Source: an archaeon
GTDB taxonomy: Archaea; Hydrothermarchaeota; Hydrothermarchaeia; Hydrothermarchaeales; JALUUU01
Direction: 5' to 3'
Length of the DNA stretch: 19,861 nt
NCBI GenBank assembly: GCA_027021185.1
Contig: JALUUU010000007.1
Span: 1 to 19,861, forward strand
The notes beneath the pieces are model-generated. The model was given only the letters and a program-made list of their open reading frames with translations. It was not told the origin of the DNA and did not search any database. The translations under genes and the position numbers were made by a program. This document shows positions 1 to 7,572 of this stretch, in pieces. The stretch's first letter is position 1. Each line of letters starts with the position of its first letter.

Positions 1-180
1 AACTCAAACGACATATTCCTCATGCACGCAGACGACGCCCGGGACATCGGTATTCAACGATGGGTAGGTTCTCTGCCTTGGATAGACGCGAACAATGTGG
101 AGACTCGGTCGAGATTCGACTACGAGGCCTTCTCTATGGCCTTCAGGCAGCACTATCCGGGGGGCTACGCATGGGATTAA
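1..180 (+). CDS. C-terminal end of an unidentified protein (partial)
   Basis: The first frame is open from the window edge to TAA at 178-180, giving 59 residues of a protein whose start lies outside the window. The fragment is acidic and rich in aromatic residues, ends in ...PGGYAWD, and has no membrane segment or recognisable motif. I do not recognise the family. Its stop overlaps the preferred ATG of the next gene (171) by 10 bases, the usual sign of translational coupling, so it is probably co-transcribed with the ArlF-like gene and may belong to the same surface structure. That link is inferred from position only. The frame competes with a longer reading of the next ORF from 60, but the overlap and the ribosome site ahead of 171 favour this interpretation. 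Confidence 0.55.
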   Translation, partial: NSNDIFLMHADDARDIGIQRWVGSLPWIDANNVETRSRFDYEAFSMAFRQHYPGGYAWD

Positions 181-605
181 GCACTGCTGCCGTCTTCTCG
201 TTGCTGTTCCTAGTGGGGGTAGCCGCTACCGTGAGCCTTATCAAGGCCCAGGAGGATTACACAGTTATCCTCAACATGGGAAATGAGAAACTGTTGGATA
301 GGTCCTTTAGAGATGTCCACTCGGACATCGAAATAATAGATGTAGCGTCAGTGGGCGGGAACTTGGTGATAACCGTTAACAACACAGGGAATACGGTCTT
401 TGAAATAGATAACGTGTACCTCATGATAAACGGTTCCTGGATACCGGAAGACGCATACTCGGTCTCTATACTTCAGTCCCCTAGCAACGGCTACTGGGAG
501 CCGGAGGAAACTATAGAGATAACATATTCCACCGCCCTCAGCGGGGTGGTCGTTAAAGTCGTGGCGGAAACAGGGGTCGAGGATAGGTACCTGTACGGGC
601 TATAG
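171..605 (+). CDS. ArlF/FlaF-like archaellum stator protein
   Basis: A 144-residue protein with an N-terminal hydrophobic helix (about residues 5-23, after a short MGLSTAAV start) followed by an extracellular beta-rich domain. The domain contains the pattern expected of ArlF/ArlG-like proteins: a strand ending VTVNNTGNTVFEIDNV, then a 'W.PEDAYSV' and 'WEPEETIEI' section and a final strand VVVKVVAETG. In archaella, ArlF is membrane-anchored and binds the S-layer as part of the stator; related folds occur in type IV pili. I chose ATG 171 rather than ATG 60 because GGGGGG at 159-164 lies six bases ahead of it, the hydrophobic helix then sits at the very N-terminus as in the family, and the preceding gene's frame runs to 180. 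No other arl gene is visible, so a pilus or other surface role is also possible. It converges on the next gene with a 12-base gap. Confidence 0.6.
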   Translation: MGLSTAAVFSLLFLVGVAATVSLIKAQEDYTVILNMGNEKLLDRSFRDVHSDIEIIDVASVGGNLVITVNNTGNTVFEIDNVYLMINGSWIPEDAYSVSILQSPSNGYWEPEETIEITYSTALSGVVVKVVAETGVEDRYLYGL

Positions 606-616
606 ATCCAAACTAT

Positions 617-1381
617 TTACTGGGCTTGCCCTTTCCTTTGGAGTTTCGTGGCCTCTTCCAGGGTGAGTTCCCCTCTGGCAACTTTCTTGGCAAGTCTCCT
701 GGATATCGTCAGCCCCGGGCTCAGTCTTCTGGCCTCGTCCTGGATGTTCTTGATCTCCCCAGATTTGATTCTGGTTCTTGATGGATACCCCTCTAACACC
801 TTACCCCTGGTTAAGGCTATGCTCAGCGCAGCTAAGGCGTCCCTCACGTGCCTTGAGTTTCCCTTGGAGGTGGAGTCTTCGTTGACCAACTCCACTCGTA
901 GGTCCGGTAGATCGGATAATGCTCTGAGAATCCTCTGACGATAGCCTCCCCCTCCCCGCCCGATCCTTATCTGAAGCTCCTTTGGGGTGTGGAGGGAGAT
1001 AACCCTCTCGATGACGCCGCGGATTTCCTCGGGGGAAGAAACCGTAAAAGCGTCTACCGCCCTGTTGCCTGCTATTACCGCAACTCCCGGTGTCTTGCCC
1101 GGATCAATCCCTATAGTTAATCTCCCGTGGCTCTCTTTGAATCCGCTAAGGAGGCGCACAGCCTTCTCCACCGCTAAGGAGCAGTCATCGTCGGCGACGA
1201 CAACGTGGAAATCTATGAGGGGAGCATCCTCTGGCGTCGTTAAAACAACCCTGACCTTCGCAGGTATTGCCTCCCCCGCCTTAAGGGTAACGAAGCTTAT
1301 ATCCCTCTTTTTAAGCTCCTCAGATACGCTGTGGTAAAACCTGATAGACTCCGGGGAGCTGGAGACCGATATTGCTATCAT
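617..1381 (-). CDS. Archaeal protein with RuvC/RNase H-like fold
   Basis: A 254-residue soluble protein. Residues 88-112 read like the first strands of a RuvC/RNase H fold (TIGIDPGKTPGVAVIAG), giving a candidate metal ligand D93. Further acidic residues at the positions expected for this fold are E168 (in LVNEDS) and D181 (in HVRDALAALSIA), so a complete nuclease-type acidic triad can be proposed. Residues 1-80 form an extra N-terminal domain with DDD near 64-66, and the tail (about 195-254) is basic and helical. Proteins of this type are conserved in archaea without a defined role; structure-specific nuclease or Holliday-junction-like activity is inference. It begins with ATG at 1381 and is divergent from ahbA with only 31 bases between start codons. 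Confidence 0.6.
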   Translation of the reverse strand: MIAISVSSSPESIRFYHSVSEELKKRDISFVTLKAGEAIPAKVRVVLTTPEDAPLIDFHVVVADDDCSLAVEKAVRLLSGFKESHGRLTIGIDPGKTPGVAVIAGNRAVDAFTVSSPEEIRGVIERVISLHTPKELQIRIGRGGGGYRQRILRALSDLPDLRVELVNEDSTSKGNSRHVRDALAALSIALTRGKVLEGYPSRTRIKSGEIKNIQDEARRLSPGLTISRRLAKKVARGELTLEEATKLQRKGQAQ

Positions 1382-1385
1382 TTTT

Positions 1386-1412
1386 CATTGTTAGTTTTTA
1401 ATAACCTTGGCA
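1386..1412. promoter_or_regulatory. Short AT-rich divergent promoter region
   Basis: Only 31 bases separate the divergent start codons at 1381 (minus) and 1413 (plus). The segment holds an AT-rich core, TTTTTAATAA at 1395-1404, and no Shine-Dalgarno sequence for either gene, which suggests leaderless transcripts. The core is closer to both starts than the usual 25-30 bases, so the actual TATA boxes may lie partly inside the neighbouring coding regions. Confidence 0.3.
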
Positions 1413-1862
1413 ATGGATGCTGTTGACAAGGACATACTCAGGGAGCTCCAGGGAGACCTCCCCATCGTTAAACGCCCCTTCAAAGAAATAGCGTCCAGAG
1501 TCGGCATCTCTGAGAAGGAGCTCCTCAGACGTGTAGAAAAGCTCATCGAGGAGGGTGTCATCAGAAAATTCGGGCTGCGTATCGACTCCCGGAAAGTCGG
1601 TTACGCAAGCACTCTAGTGGCTATGAAGGTTCCTGGTGAGAAACTTGACGAGGTCGCGGCCAAGCTGAATGAGAATCCCAACGTGACCCATAACTATGCC
1701 AGGGAGCACGAGTTTAACCTGTGGTTCACCATCATAGCCCGAAACGAGGAGGAGCTGCAAAAGACCCTGGAGGACATACGGAGAAACATTGAGCACGAAG
1801 ACATGATAAATCTCCCTACCCGGAGAAAGTTCAAAATCAAGGTCAAATTCCATGTCAGGTGA
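1413..1862 (+). CDS. ahbA: Siroheme decarboxylase subunit AhbA-type
   Basis: A 149-residue AsnC/Lrp-like protein: N-terminal helix-turn-helix (about 1-60, starting DAVDKDILRELQ) and a C-terminal RAM-like domain with a VTHNYAREHEFNLWFTI strand-loop. With AhbB it decarboxylates siroheme to 12,18-didecarboxysiroheme, the first dedicated step of the alternative heme pathway in archaea and sulfate reducers; the conserved histidine in VTHNY is a candidate active-site residue. The next gene is a clear paralogue and ahbC follows, so this assignment is much better than a transcription regulator. ATG 1413 is preferred over TTG 1407 because the encoded N-terminus then matches that of AhbB. No ribosome site is seen. 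Which paralogue is called A or B is by gene order and sequence feel only. Confidence 0.82.
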   Translation: MDAVDKDILRELQGDLPIVKRPFKEIASRVGISEKELLRRVEKLIEEGVIRKFGLRIDSRKVGYASTLVAMKVPGEKLDEVAAKLNENPNVTHNYAREHEFNLWFTIIARNEEELQKTLEDIRRNIEHEDMINLPTRRKFKIKVKFHVR

Positions 1863-1866
1863 ATCT

Positions 1867-2337
1867 ATGAAGCTTGACAGTATCGATGAGGACATTCTGA
1901 GGATAATGCAAGACGACATTCCCCTGGTCTCTAGACCCTTTAAAGTCGTGGCGGACAAGCTCGGCGTGTCGGAGGAGGAAGTGATGGAGAGGGTTAGGAA
2001 GATGATAAAGGCAGGTATCGTCCGCAGATTCAGCGCCTCCATAAGGCATCGGAAGCTAGGGATTAAGGCCAATCCCATGATTGTTTGGAAGGTCCCAGAG
2101 GAGCGGGTTGAGGAGGTTGGACGGCTATTCGCCAGCTTCGACGAGGTGACCCACTGCTATGAGAGGGCCACCGCCCCTGGGAAGTGGGAATACAACGTTT
2201 ACACCATGATCCACGGCTACGACACAGGCAGCGTGGAGAAGCTAGCCGAGAAACTGGCCAAGGCCGCCGGGTTAAACGACTATATGATGCTCTACAGCGT
2301 CAAAGAGTACAAAAAAACCTACAAACGGTATGAGTAA
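1867..2337 (+). CDS. ahbB: Siroheme decarboxylase subunit AhbB-type
   Basis: A 156-residue paralogue of the preceding gene with the same architecture: SIDEDILRIMQDDIPLVSRPF at the N-terminus aligns with AhbA, and VTHCYERATAPGKWEYNVYTMIHGY gives the conserved His plus the 'R.....WEYN' loop typical of AhbB. It forms a heterodimer with AhbA to remove the acetate carboxylates of siroheme rings A and D; the family binds its porphyrin substrate rather than DNA despite the Lrp-like fold. ATG 1867 is preferred because GGTGA (1858-1862) lies four bases ahead and the N-terminus then matches AhbA; an upstream in-frame ATG at 1852 would overlap the ahbA stop and add five residues. It is followed by ahbC after 13 bases. 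Confidence 0.85.
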   Translation: MKLDSIDEDILRIMQDDIPLVSRPFKVVADKLGVSEEEVMERVRKMIKAGIVRRFSASIRHRKLGIKANPMIVWKVPEERVEEVGRLFASFDEVTHCYERATAPGKWEYNVYTMIHGYDTGSVEKLAEKLAKAAGLNDYMMLYSVKEYKKTYKRYE

Positions 2338-2350
2338 CTGAGATTAACAA

Positions 2351-3535
2351 ATGATAGGCTTCAGCAAGCTGATATGCGGCACTGTCTCCCCAGGAGATGC
2401 CCTGCGGTACGGCAGGGACAGCTCCAGGATGCCCCATCAACTTCTCCAGTTCTCCAGGGACAAGAAACCCATCGTCGTCTGGAACACAACCAGGAGATGT
2501 AACCTGAGATGCCGGCACTGCTACGCCAAAGCGGAGAACAGGGAATACGAGGGGGAGCTCAGCACTAAAGAAGCCTTAGCTATGATAGACGATTTCGCTT
2601 CTTTTGGGGTTCCTGTCCTGCTTTTCTCGGGGGGAGAACCTATTCTTAGAAAAGACCTGTTAAAACTCGCTAAATACGCCTCCGACAAGGGAATAAGAAC
2701 CGTCCTCAGCACAAACGGCACCTTAATAACCCCCAAGATCGCTCACGAGATAAGAAGGGCCGGAATATCGTATGTGGGGGTTAGCCTGGACGGCATGGAG
2801 GCCACTAATGACAAGTTCCGTGGGGTGAAAGGCGCCTTCGACGACGCCCTCGAAGGTATTCGAAACTGCACCGAGGCCGGGGTCAAGGCGGGTCTCCGGT
2901 TCACAATCACTAAGCACAACTACCGGGACATTCCAGGGATCTTTGAATTAATAGATGAGGAGAAGATAAAGAGGGCCTGTTTTTACCACCTTGTCTACTC
3001 CGGCAGGGGGACCAAGATGGTTAAGGAGGACTTAGATCATAAAACCACCCGCGAGGTGGTGGATCTGCTGATAGACAAGACTTACGAGTTCTTCTGCGAC
3101 GCCAAGGATACGGAGATTTTGACAGTTGACAACCATGCAGACGCCGTATATCTCTATCTCGTTCTTAAGGAGGAGCAGCCCACCAGGGCAAAGGAGGTCT
3201 ATGAGCTTCTGCGGTGGAACGGGGGCAACAACTCCGGCATAGCCATAGGCAACGTGGACAACCTCGGCAATGTGCATGCTGACCAGTTCTGGTGGCACTA
3301 TTCCTTCGGCAACGTTAGAGAGAGAAGGTTCTCAGAGATCTGGACAGACACCAGCGACCCCCTTATGGCCGGGCTGAAGAACAGAAAGCCTCTCCTGAAA
3401 GGAAGGTGCGGTGAGTGCAGGTTCCTTGATATATGCAACGGCAACTTCCGCGTCCGTGCAGAGGCCGTATACGGAGACGTGTGGGCACCAGACCCTGCCT
3501 GCTACCTCACCGATGAGGAATTAGGCATTTCATAG
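2351..3535 (+). CDS. ahbC: Radical SAM Fe-coproporphyrin III synthase AhbC
   Basis: A 394-residue radical SAM/SPASM enzyme. The CxxxCxxC cluster motif is C50-C54-C57 (TRRCNLRCRHCYA), followed by LLFSGGEPILR, the SAM-binding GGEP motif. A C-terminal SPASM-like region carries GRCGECRFLDIC (C353, C356, C362) and a later DPACYL. The N-terminal pattern (ISKL/ICGTVSPGDALRYGR and KKPIVVWNTTRRCNLRC) is characteristic of AhbC, which removes the two acetate side chains of 12,18-didecarboxysiroheme to give Fe-coproporphyrin III, the third reaction after the AhbAB products. It is co-directional with ahbAB (13-base gap), consistent with one operon. The last enzyme, AhbD, is not in the window. NirJ of heme d1 synthesis is the closest alternative, but the operon supports AhbC. 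Confidence 0.85.
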   Translation: MIGFSKLICGTVSPGDALRYGRDSSRMPHQLLQFSRDKKPIVVWNTTRRCNLRCRHCYAKAENREYEGELSTKEALAMIDDFASFGVPVLLFSGGEPILRKDLLKLAKYASDKGIRTVLSTNGTLITPKIAHEIRRAGISYVGVSLDGMEATNDKFRGVKGAFDDALEGIRNCTEAGVKAGLRFTITKHNYRDIPGIFELIDEEKIKRACFYHLVYSGRGTKMVKEDLDHKTTREVVDLLIDKTYEFFCDAKDTEILTVDNHADAVYLYLVLKEEQPTRAKEVYELLRWNGGNNSGIAIGNVDNLGNVHADQFWWHYSFGNVRERRFSEIWTDTSDPLMAGLKNRKPLLKGRCGECRFLDICNGNFRVRAEAVYGDVWAPDPACYLTDEELGIS

Positions 3536-3540
3536 CTTAC

Positions 3541-3554
3541 CTATAATGTAATAA
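3541..3554 (+). promoter_or_regulatory. TATA-like element upstream of arcS
   Basis: The 43-base gap between ahbC and arcS contains CTATAATGTAATAA, centred about 31 bases before ATG 3579. No Shine-Dalgarno sequence precedes that ATG (TTATCCCC), so a leaderless transcript starting at or near the ATG is likely. This would separate the arcS-hflX-RaSEA unit from the ahb genes. Confidence 0.5.
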
Positions 3555-3578
3555 ACCTCCTGACCGAAAATTATCCCC

Positions 3579-5411
3579 ATGGATAGTTATCTCGAGACTA
3601 TCAAGCACCAAGGACCGGGAAGGCTGGGAAAATTTCACATCGATGAGCATGTGGTTCCTACTCCCAATTTCTTCCATTTTACCCGGCTCCCCGGCAGGCA
3701 TGATCTCTACCTGGCAGACCTCGATTCGAAGACCAAGAAGAGACCTGTGGTCTATGACTCTTCTTTTTTTGATCTGGAAAAACAGGATTCAAATACAGAG
3801 CCCTTCAGGCTTCTTCCAGACTTTCCCTCCGGATTCGATGTTCCCAGAGGGATTGCGGAAGAGGCTCTTAGAGAAACCCTCCTGGTAGCTGAAAAGTATC
3901 CCGGCCATGGTGCCGTGGTCACCCCCACCCGTTATCCTTCGCTGGTACTGGAAGCCCTGAAACACCTTGGAAGATATCCATTACTTGCTGTTAGTGGTGG
4001 TGAAAAGCTTGCCTCCAATCCCAGGCTTCTTGTTGAGGTGATCTCCCTCATCAGAGGGGCCGCATCTCCCAATACGGCGCTGTACTATCCCTATGCCCCG
4101 GTAGCTATGTTCCCCATACTGGCATACATGGGGGTTGACCTCTTCGACTCGGCCCATGCTTTTCTTGCCTCTATAAGGGGAGAATACATCACAGAGAGCG
4201 GAAACAGAAACCTCAGGAAAATGAGAGAGCTCCCGTGTTCATGTGGGGCCTGCCGGGGAGCAGAGCCTAGAGACTTCTTAGGGGATGGAAAAGCCCTGCT
4301 GAAACACAATCTCAGCGTCGCTAAGGCGATGGTAATTCAGATCAGGGAGGCGCTTCGGGAAGACCGCTTAAGGGAATACGTGGAGGAAAAGGCCTCTAAT
4401 GATCCAAAGGCGATGGCGGCCCTACGTATACTGAGCCTCGAGAAATGGAGATTCTTGGAGGAATACGCCCCCGTGTCATCCCCTACAATCCAGAGATATG
4501 TTTCCCAGGAGTCATATAACAGGCCCGAGGTTAAAAGATGGCATCAAAGGCTGAGGGAGAGGTACTCCCCTCCCGATAACGTCAAGCTCACCATCATCCT
4601 TCCATGCTCGGCCAGGAAACCCTATTCGAAGTCCAGGTCTCACAGGATGTTTCGAAGGTATATACGCAGGGGAGCGGGGGACAAGCTTTCGTTAGTGCAT
4701 GAGGTCGTCCTAACCTCGCCCCTGGGACTGGTTCCGAGAGAGCTGGAGGGTGTTTTTCCTGCCGGAAGCTACGATATCCCTGTAACCGGGCACTGGAGTG
4801 AGGAAGAGAAAACTGTATGCATTGATCTTCTGAAAGACTACCTCAGGAAGTCAGGAACCCATGCCCTGGCCCATGTGGATGGGGTTTACCGTGATATATG
4901 CATGGAGGCAGGGGCAGAGCTTGGGCAAGAGGACATCCTCTCCAAGAGCGCCTTAGAGCATTTAAGCAGGAGGGTGGCTGAGATCCTCGAAGACTATGAG
5001 CCTGGAACACCCTACTTTGAGGCCAGAGGAATATGCGATTATCAGTTCGGCCCCCGAGCCTGGAGCTGGCTTTTCCCACAGGGCACCACGAGGAAAGGAA
5101 GGGCATTTTACCACCAGGGAGAGCAGGTGGCGGCTATAAACCCGGCCACCGGTTTATTAGCCCTCACTTTAAAGGGGGGAGAGCTCTTGCTGGGCTACGG
5201 CAGATACCTGGTTGAGGCATCCATCAGGCCTCCCAGTGGTAATCTGTTCTGTGTGGGCGTAAAGGACGCTGGGGAGGAAATCCGGCCTGGAGACGAAGTT
5301 GTTGTGGTGTATAATGATGAAGTCGTTGGGGTTGGCAGGGCGGCTCTTAGCGGGAGGGAGATGACCGAGGCAGAGCACGGCCTGGCGGTTAACCTGAGGC
5401 ACAGACGATGA
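3579..5411 (+). CDS. arcS: Archaeosine synthase catalytic subunit ArcS
   Basis: A 610-residue homologue of archaeal tRNA-guanine transglycosylase. The N-terminal half is a degenerate TGT barrel, retaining a zinc-type cysteine group CSCGAC (C220, C222, C225). The middle carries the ArcS signature PCSARKPYSKSRSH beginning at about 342 (C343), and the C-terminal part (about 530-605) looks like a PUA RNA-binding domain (VEASIRPPSGNLFCVGVKDAGEEIRPGDEVVVV). ArcS attaches lysine to preQ0 at position 15 of tRNA; the radical SAM partner RaSEA then converts this to archaeosine. That partner is two genes downstream, which supports ArcS rather than a true TGT. The stop overlaps the hflX start in ATGA (4 bases). 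Length is typical for full-length ArcS. Confidence 0.88.
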   Translation: MDSYLETIKHQGPGRLGKFHIDEHVVPTPNFFHFTRLPGRHDLYLADLDSKTKKRPVVYDSSFFDLEKQDSNTEPFRLLPDFPSGFDVPRGIAEEALRETLLVAEKYPGHGAVVTPTRYPSLVLEALKHLGRYPLLAVSGGEKLASNPRLLVEVISLIRGAASPNTALYYPYAPVAMFPILAYMGVDLFDSAHAFLASIRGEYITESGNRNLRKMRELPCSCGACRGAEPRDFLGDGKALLKHNLSVAKAMVIQIREALREDRLREYVEEKASNDPKAMAALRILSLEKWRFLEEYAPVSSPTIQRYVSQESYNRPEVKRWHQRLRERYSPPDNVKLTIILPCSARKPYSKSRSHRMFRRYIRRGAGDKLSLVHEVVLTSPLGLVPRELEGVFPAGSYDIPVTGHWSEEEKTVCIDLLKDYLRKSGTHALAHVDGVYRDICMEAGAELGQEDILSKSALEHLSRRVAEILEDYEPGTPYFEARGICDYQFGPRAWSWLFPQGTTRKGRAFYHQGEQVAAINPATGLLALTLKGGELLLGYGRYLVEASIRPPSGNLFCVGVKDAGEEIRPGDEVVVVYNDEVVGVGRAALSGREMTEAEHGLAVNLRHRR

Positions 5412-6445
5412 AGTGTGTAGTGGTTATGCTCAGAAACGGGGATTACAAGGAGAGACGGGCAGAGATAGAGCTTCTGTGCCGGACCGCGGGCTACGATGTC
5501 TCAAAAACATTCGCCCAGAGAGCTCCTCCCAGGGCGCGATATCTCATTGGCCCGGGCAAAGTGGAGGAGATTCACAGCTACATCGCAAGAGAGGGGATCA
5601 GCCTCGTGGTCTTTGAGAACTTCCTTACATCCCGCCAGATTATGAGCCTGGAGGGTGTCTTTGGTGTACCTGTCATTGACAAATTCGACTTAATATTGAA
5701 CGTCTTTGAGGACCATGCCAGGAGCAGAGAAGCCAAGCTGCAGATAGAGCTTGCCAGGCTGAAGAGAAAGCTTCCATACATAAAGATGCAGCTTGGTAGG
5801 AGAGTCCGTGAGGACCATCCTGGCTTCGGGGGCAGCGGCGAGTACATCGTTCACTCGACTCTGGCAGAGATCCAAAAGAGGATCAAGAAAATAGAGGAAA
5901 GGCTCAGTAAGTTTGAGTGGAGGGTGGAGATACAGAGCAGGCGAAGAAAAAAGGAGGGTAAGGCGGTGTCTCTGGTGGGCTACACCAACGTCGGGAAGAC
6001 CACCCTCCTGAATACTTTAACAAAAGCCGGAAAAGAAACAAAAGACGAGCTGTTTACCACTCTCAGTCCGAAAACAGCCAGTCTCCGCATCAATGGTGAC
6101 CTTGTATTCGTAAACGACACCCTCGGATTTATCAGGAACCTGCCCCATGAGCTGATCTATGCTTTCCGTGCCGCCCTGCGGGAGATAGCCTCATCTGACC
6201 TAGTGTTAGTGGTCCTAGATGTCTCGGAGCCGGTGGATGAATTTGTTAAGAAAAAACAGATGATGGATGACACCCTTGTAAGGATAGGGGCCAACAACAT
6301 CCCAACGATATACGTGCTAAATAAGGCCGACCTTGTAGAAAAAGTAGAGGTAGAGAAGCTACTGAAAAATGCGGTGATAGTCTCGGCCAAAGAAGGCCTG
6401 GGCATAGGCACCCTAAAAAAAGAGATAATGGAGCGTCTGAAATGA
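5408..6445 (+). CDS. hflX: HflX-family GTPase
   Basis: A 345-residue translational GTPase. The N-terminal HflX domain includes ARYLIGPGKVEEIHSYI (about 44-60) and DRIEILNVFEDHARSREAK-like helices leading to a basic linker (RRRKKEGKAVS). The G domain has G1 GYTNVGKT at 191-198, G3 DTLGF from D237, G4 NKAD from N305 and G5 SAKEG near 327. HflX binds the 50S/large subunit and can split stalled or stress-inactivated ribosomes. It overlaps arcS by 4 bases (ATGA) and the next gene by another 4, so the three genes are translationally coupled. The usual ATLDPT-like switch I is replaced by FTTLSPKTAS. Length is typical of archaeal HflX, which lacks the bacterial C-terminal extension. Confidence 0.9.
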   Translation: MKCVVVMLRNGDYKERRAEIELLCRTAGYDVSKTFAQRAPPRARYLIGPGKVEEIHSYIAREGISLVVFENFLTSRQIMSLEGVFGVPVIDKFDLILNVFEDHARSREAKLQIELARLKRKLPYIKMQLGRRVREDHPGFGGSGEYIVHSTLAEIQKRIKKIEERLSKFEWRVEIQSRRRKKEGKAVSLVGYTNVGKTTLLNTLTKAGKETKDELFTTLSPKTASLRINGDLVFVNDTLGFIRNLPHELIYAFRAALREIASSDLVLVVLDVSEPVDEFVKKKQMMDDTLVRIGANNIPTIYVLNKADLVEKVEVEKLLKNAVIVSAKEGLGIGTLKKEIMERLK

Positions 6446-7485
6446 GAGCCTTCCCAGGGGAGATAAGGAGAATAAGGCAGAGAGGTCTGGCGAGGAAGAG
6501 GAAAGCCCCCAAAACGATATGGTGGAGAGAGAGGGACTACCTCGAGGGGGAAGTAAAAGCAGGCGTGTTAATCCTCCCTACCAGAGGATGCGCTTGGGGC
6601 CTCGCCGGTGGCTGTGCCATGTGCGGCTACGTATACGATTCCTTTCCCACCCCTCCTGACAGGCTGCTCACAGATTTCAAAAAAGCCATGGACGAGCTGG
6701 GAGATGTCGAGTATCTCAAGATATTCAACTCTGGAAGCTTTTTCGATCCCCGCGAGATCGATCGGGAAACTTCGTACAGGATTTTCGATGAGATAAATAG
6801 ACACCCCCGAATCAGGAGGGTTCAGGTGGAGGCTAGGCCGGAGTACCTGGACAGGCAAGCCCTAAGGGGAGCCGCTGAGCGTCTGACCCCCCAGCTGGAG
6901 GTGGGAATAGGCTTTGAAACCGTGAGTGACTATATTCGCGAGAAATGCATCAACAAAGGGTTCACCATCGAGGATTTTAAAAGGGCCGTGAAGACCTGCA
7001 TAAAGGAAGGGGTTGAGGTCAAGGCGTACATCCTCGTCAAGCCTCCTTTCTTAACGGAGAAAGAGGGAATCCAGGATGCCGTTCGCTCTGGATATGCGGC
7101 CTACAAATACGGGGCCTCCAGGATATCTCTCAACCCTGTGGCGGTCCATAGAGACACCCTAGTCGAAGAGCTTTGGAAGCGGCGAGAATACGCTCCTCCG
7201 TGGCTGTGGAGTCTCGTGAAAATCCTGCGGGATCTCAGGGAGAAGGTCCATGCACCGCTACTGTGCCATCCCACGGGCGCGGGAAAAGCGAGGGGGGCTC
7301 ATAACTGCGGCAGATGTGACTCTAGGGTATATAAGGCGATAGTCAACTTTTCTGCGACGCAGAAATACGAGTACTTAGATAAGGTCCTCGAAACGGGATG
7401 CGCCTGTTATGAGGTGTGGAGGACCCAGCTTATTTTAGAAGGCTTTGCTCAAGGCATTTTTCCAGATGACTTAAGGAGACTCTAG
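6442..7485 (+). CDS. Radical SAM archaeosine synthase subunit RaSEA
   Basis: A 347-residue radical SAM protein with a CX7CX2C cluster motif C50-C58-C61 (TRGCAWGLAGGCAMCGY), characteristic of the RaSEA family and unlike the classic CX3CX2C. Downstream are a motif region with FNSGSFFDPREI, VEARPEYLD and a GIGFETVSDYIREKCINKGF segment resembling the Elp3/MiaB-like barrel. Late cysteines at GRCDS and TGCACYE may bind metal or a second cluster. RaSEA cleaves the lysine-preQ0 adduct made by ArcS to give archaeosine at tRNA position 15. It starts with ATGA overlapping hflX by 4 bases, so both subunits and HflX share a transcript. An alternative is another radical SAM of unknown role, but the arcS neighbour argues strongly for RaSEA. 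Confidence 0.85.
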   Translation: MRAFPGEIRRIRQRGLARKRKAPKTIWWRERDYLEGEVKAGVLILPTRGCAWGLAGGCAMCGYVYDSFPTPPDRLLTDFKKAMDELGDVEYLKIFNSGSFFDPREIDRETSYRIFDEINRHPRIRRVQVEARPEYLDRQALRGAAERLTPQLEVGIGFETVSDYIREKCINKGFTIEDFKRAVKTCIKEGVEVKAYILVKPPFLTEKEGIQDAVRSGYAAYKYGASRISLNPVAVHRDTLVEELWKRREYAPPWLWSLVKILRDLREKVHAPLLCHPTGAGKARGAHNCGRCDSRVYKAIVNFSATQKYEYLDKVLETGCACYEVWRTQLILEGFAQGIFPDDLRRL

Positions 7486-7572
7486 CGGGGAGGAACCTTC
7501 AATTACTTATAGTAATAAATTAGACCAAAAAATATATATAGTATGTATAATATTGAAAGCTAGGCGTTTCAT
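7486..7572 (+). promoter_or_regulatory. AT-rich promoter of the sulfur-relay/SepCysS operon
   Basis: An 87-base gap, by far the most AT-rich stretch of the window. AAAAATATATATA at 7528-7540 is a strong TATA box with a purine-rich BRE-like flank (TAGACCAA). A transcript would begin around 7560, leaving a leader of roughly a dozen bases before ATG 7573. All seven following genes are co-directional with gaps of 10 bases or less, so this is probably their single promoter. I see no clear inverted repeat here. Confidence 0.6.

Noticed and set aside
60..170. Longer N-terminus of the ArlF-like protein from ATG 60
   Set aside because: The ATG 171 start has a ribosome site at six bases and puts the hydrophobic helix at the N-terminus; the 60-170 stretch is better read in the frame of the preceding gene.
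1413..2337. The two AsnC/Lrp-like genes as transcription regulators
   Set aside because: They are tandem paralogues directly before ahbC and carry the VTHxY segments of siroheme decarboxylase.
4843..5106. Minus-strand reading frames inside arcS
   Set aside because: No motifs, no ribosome site, and fully inside a strongly supported gene.
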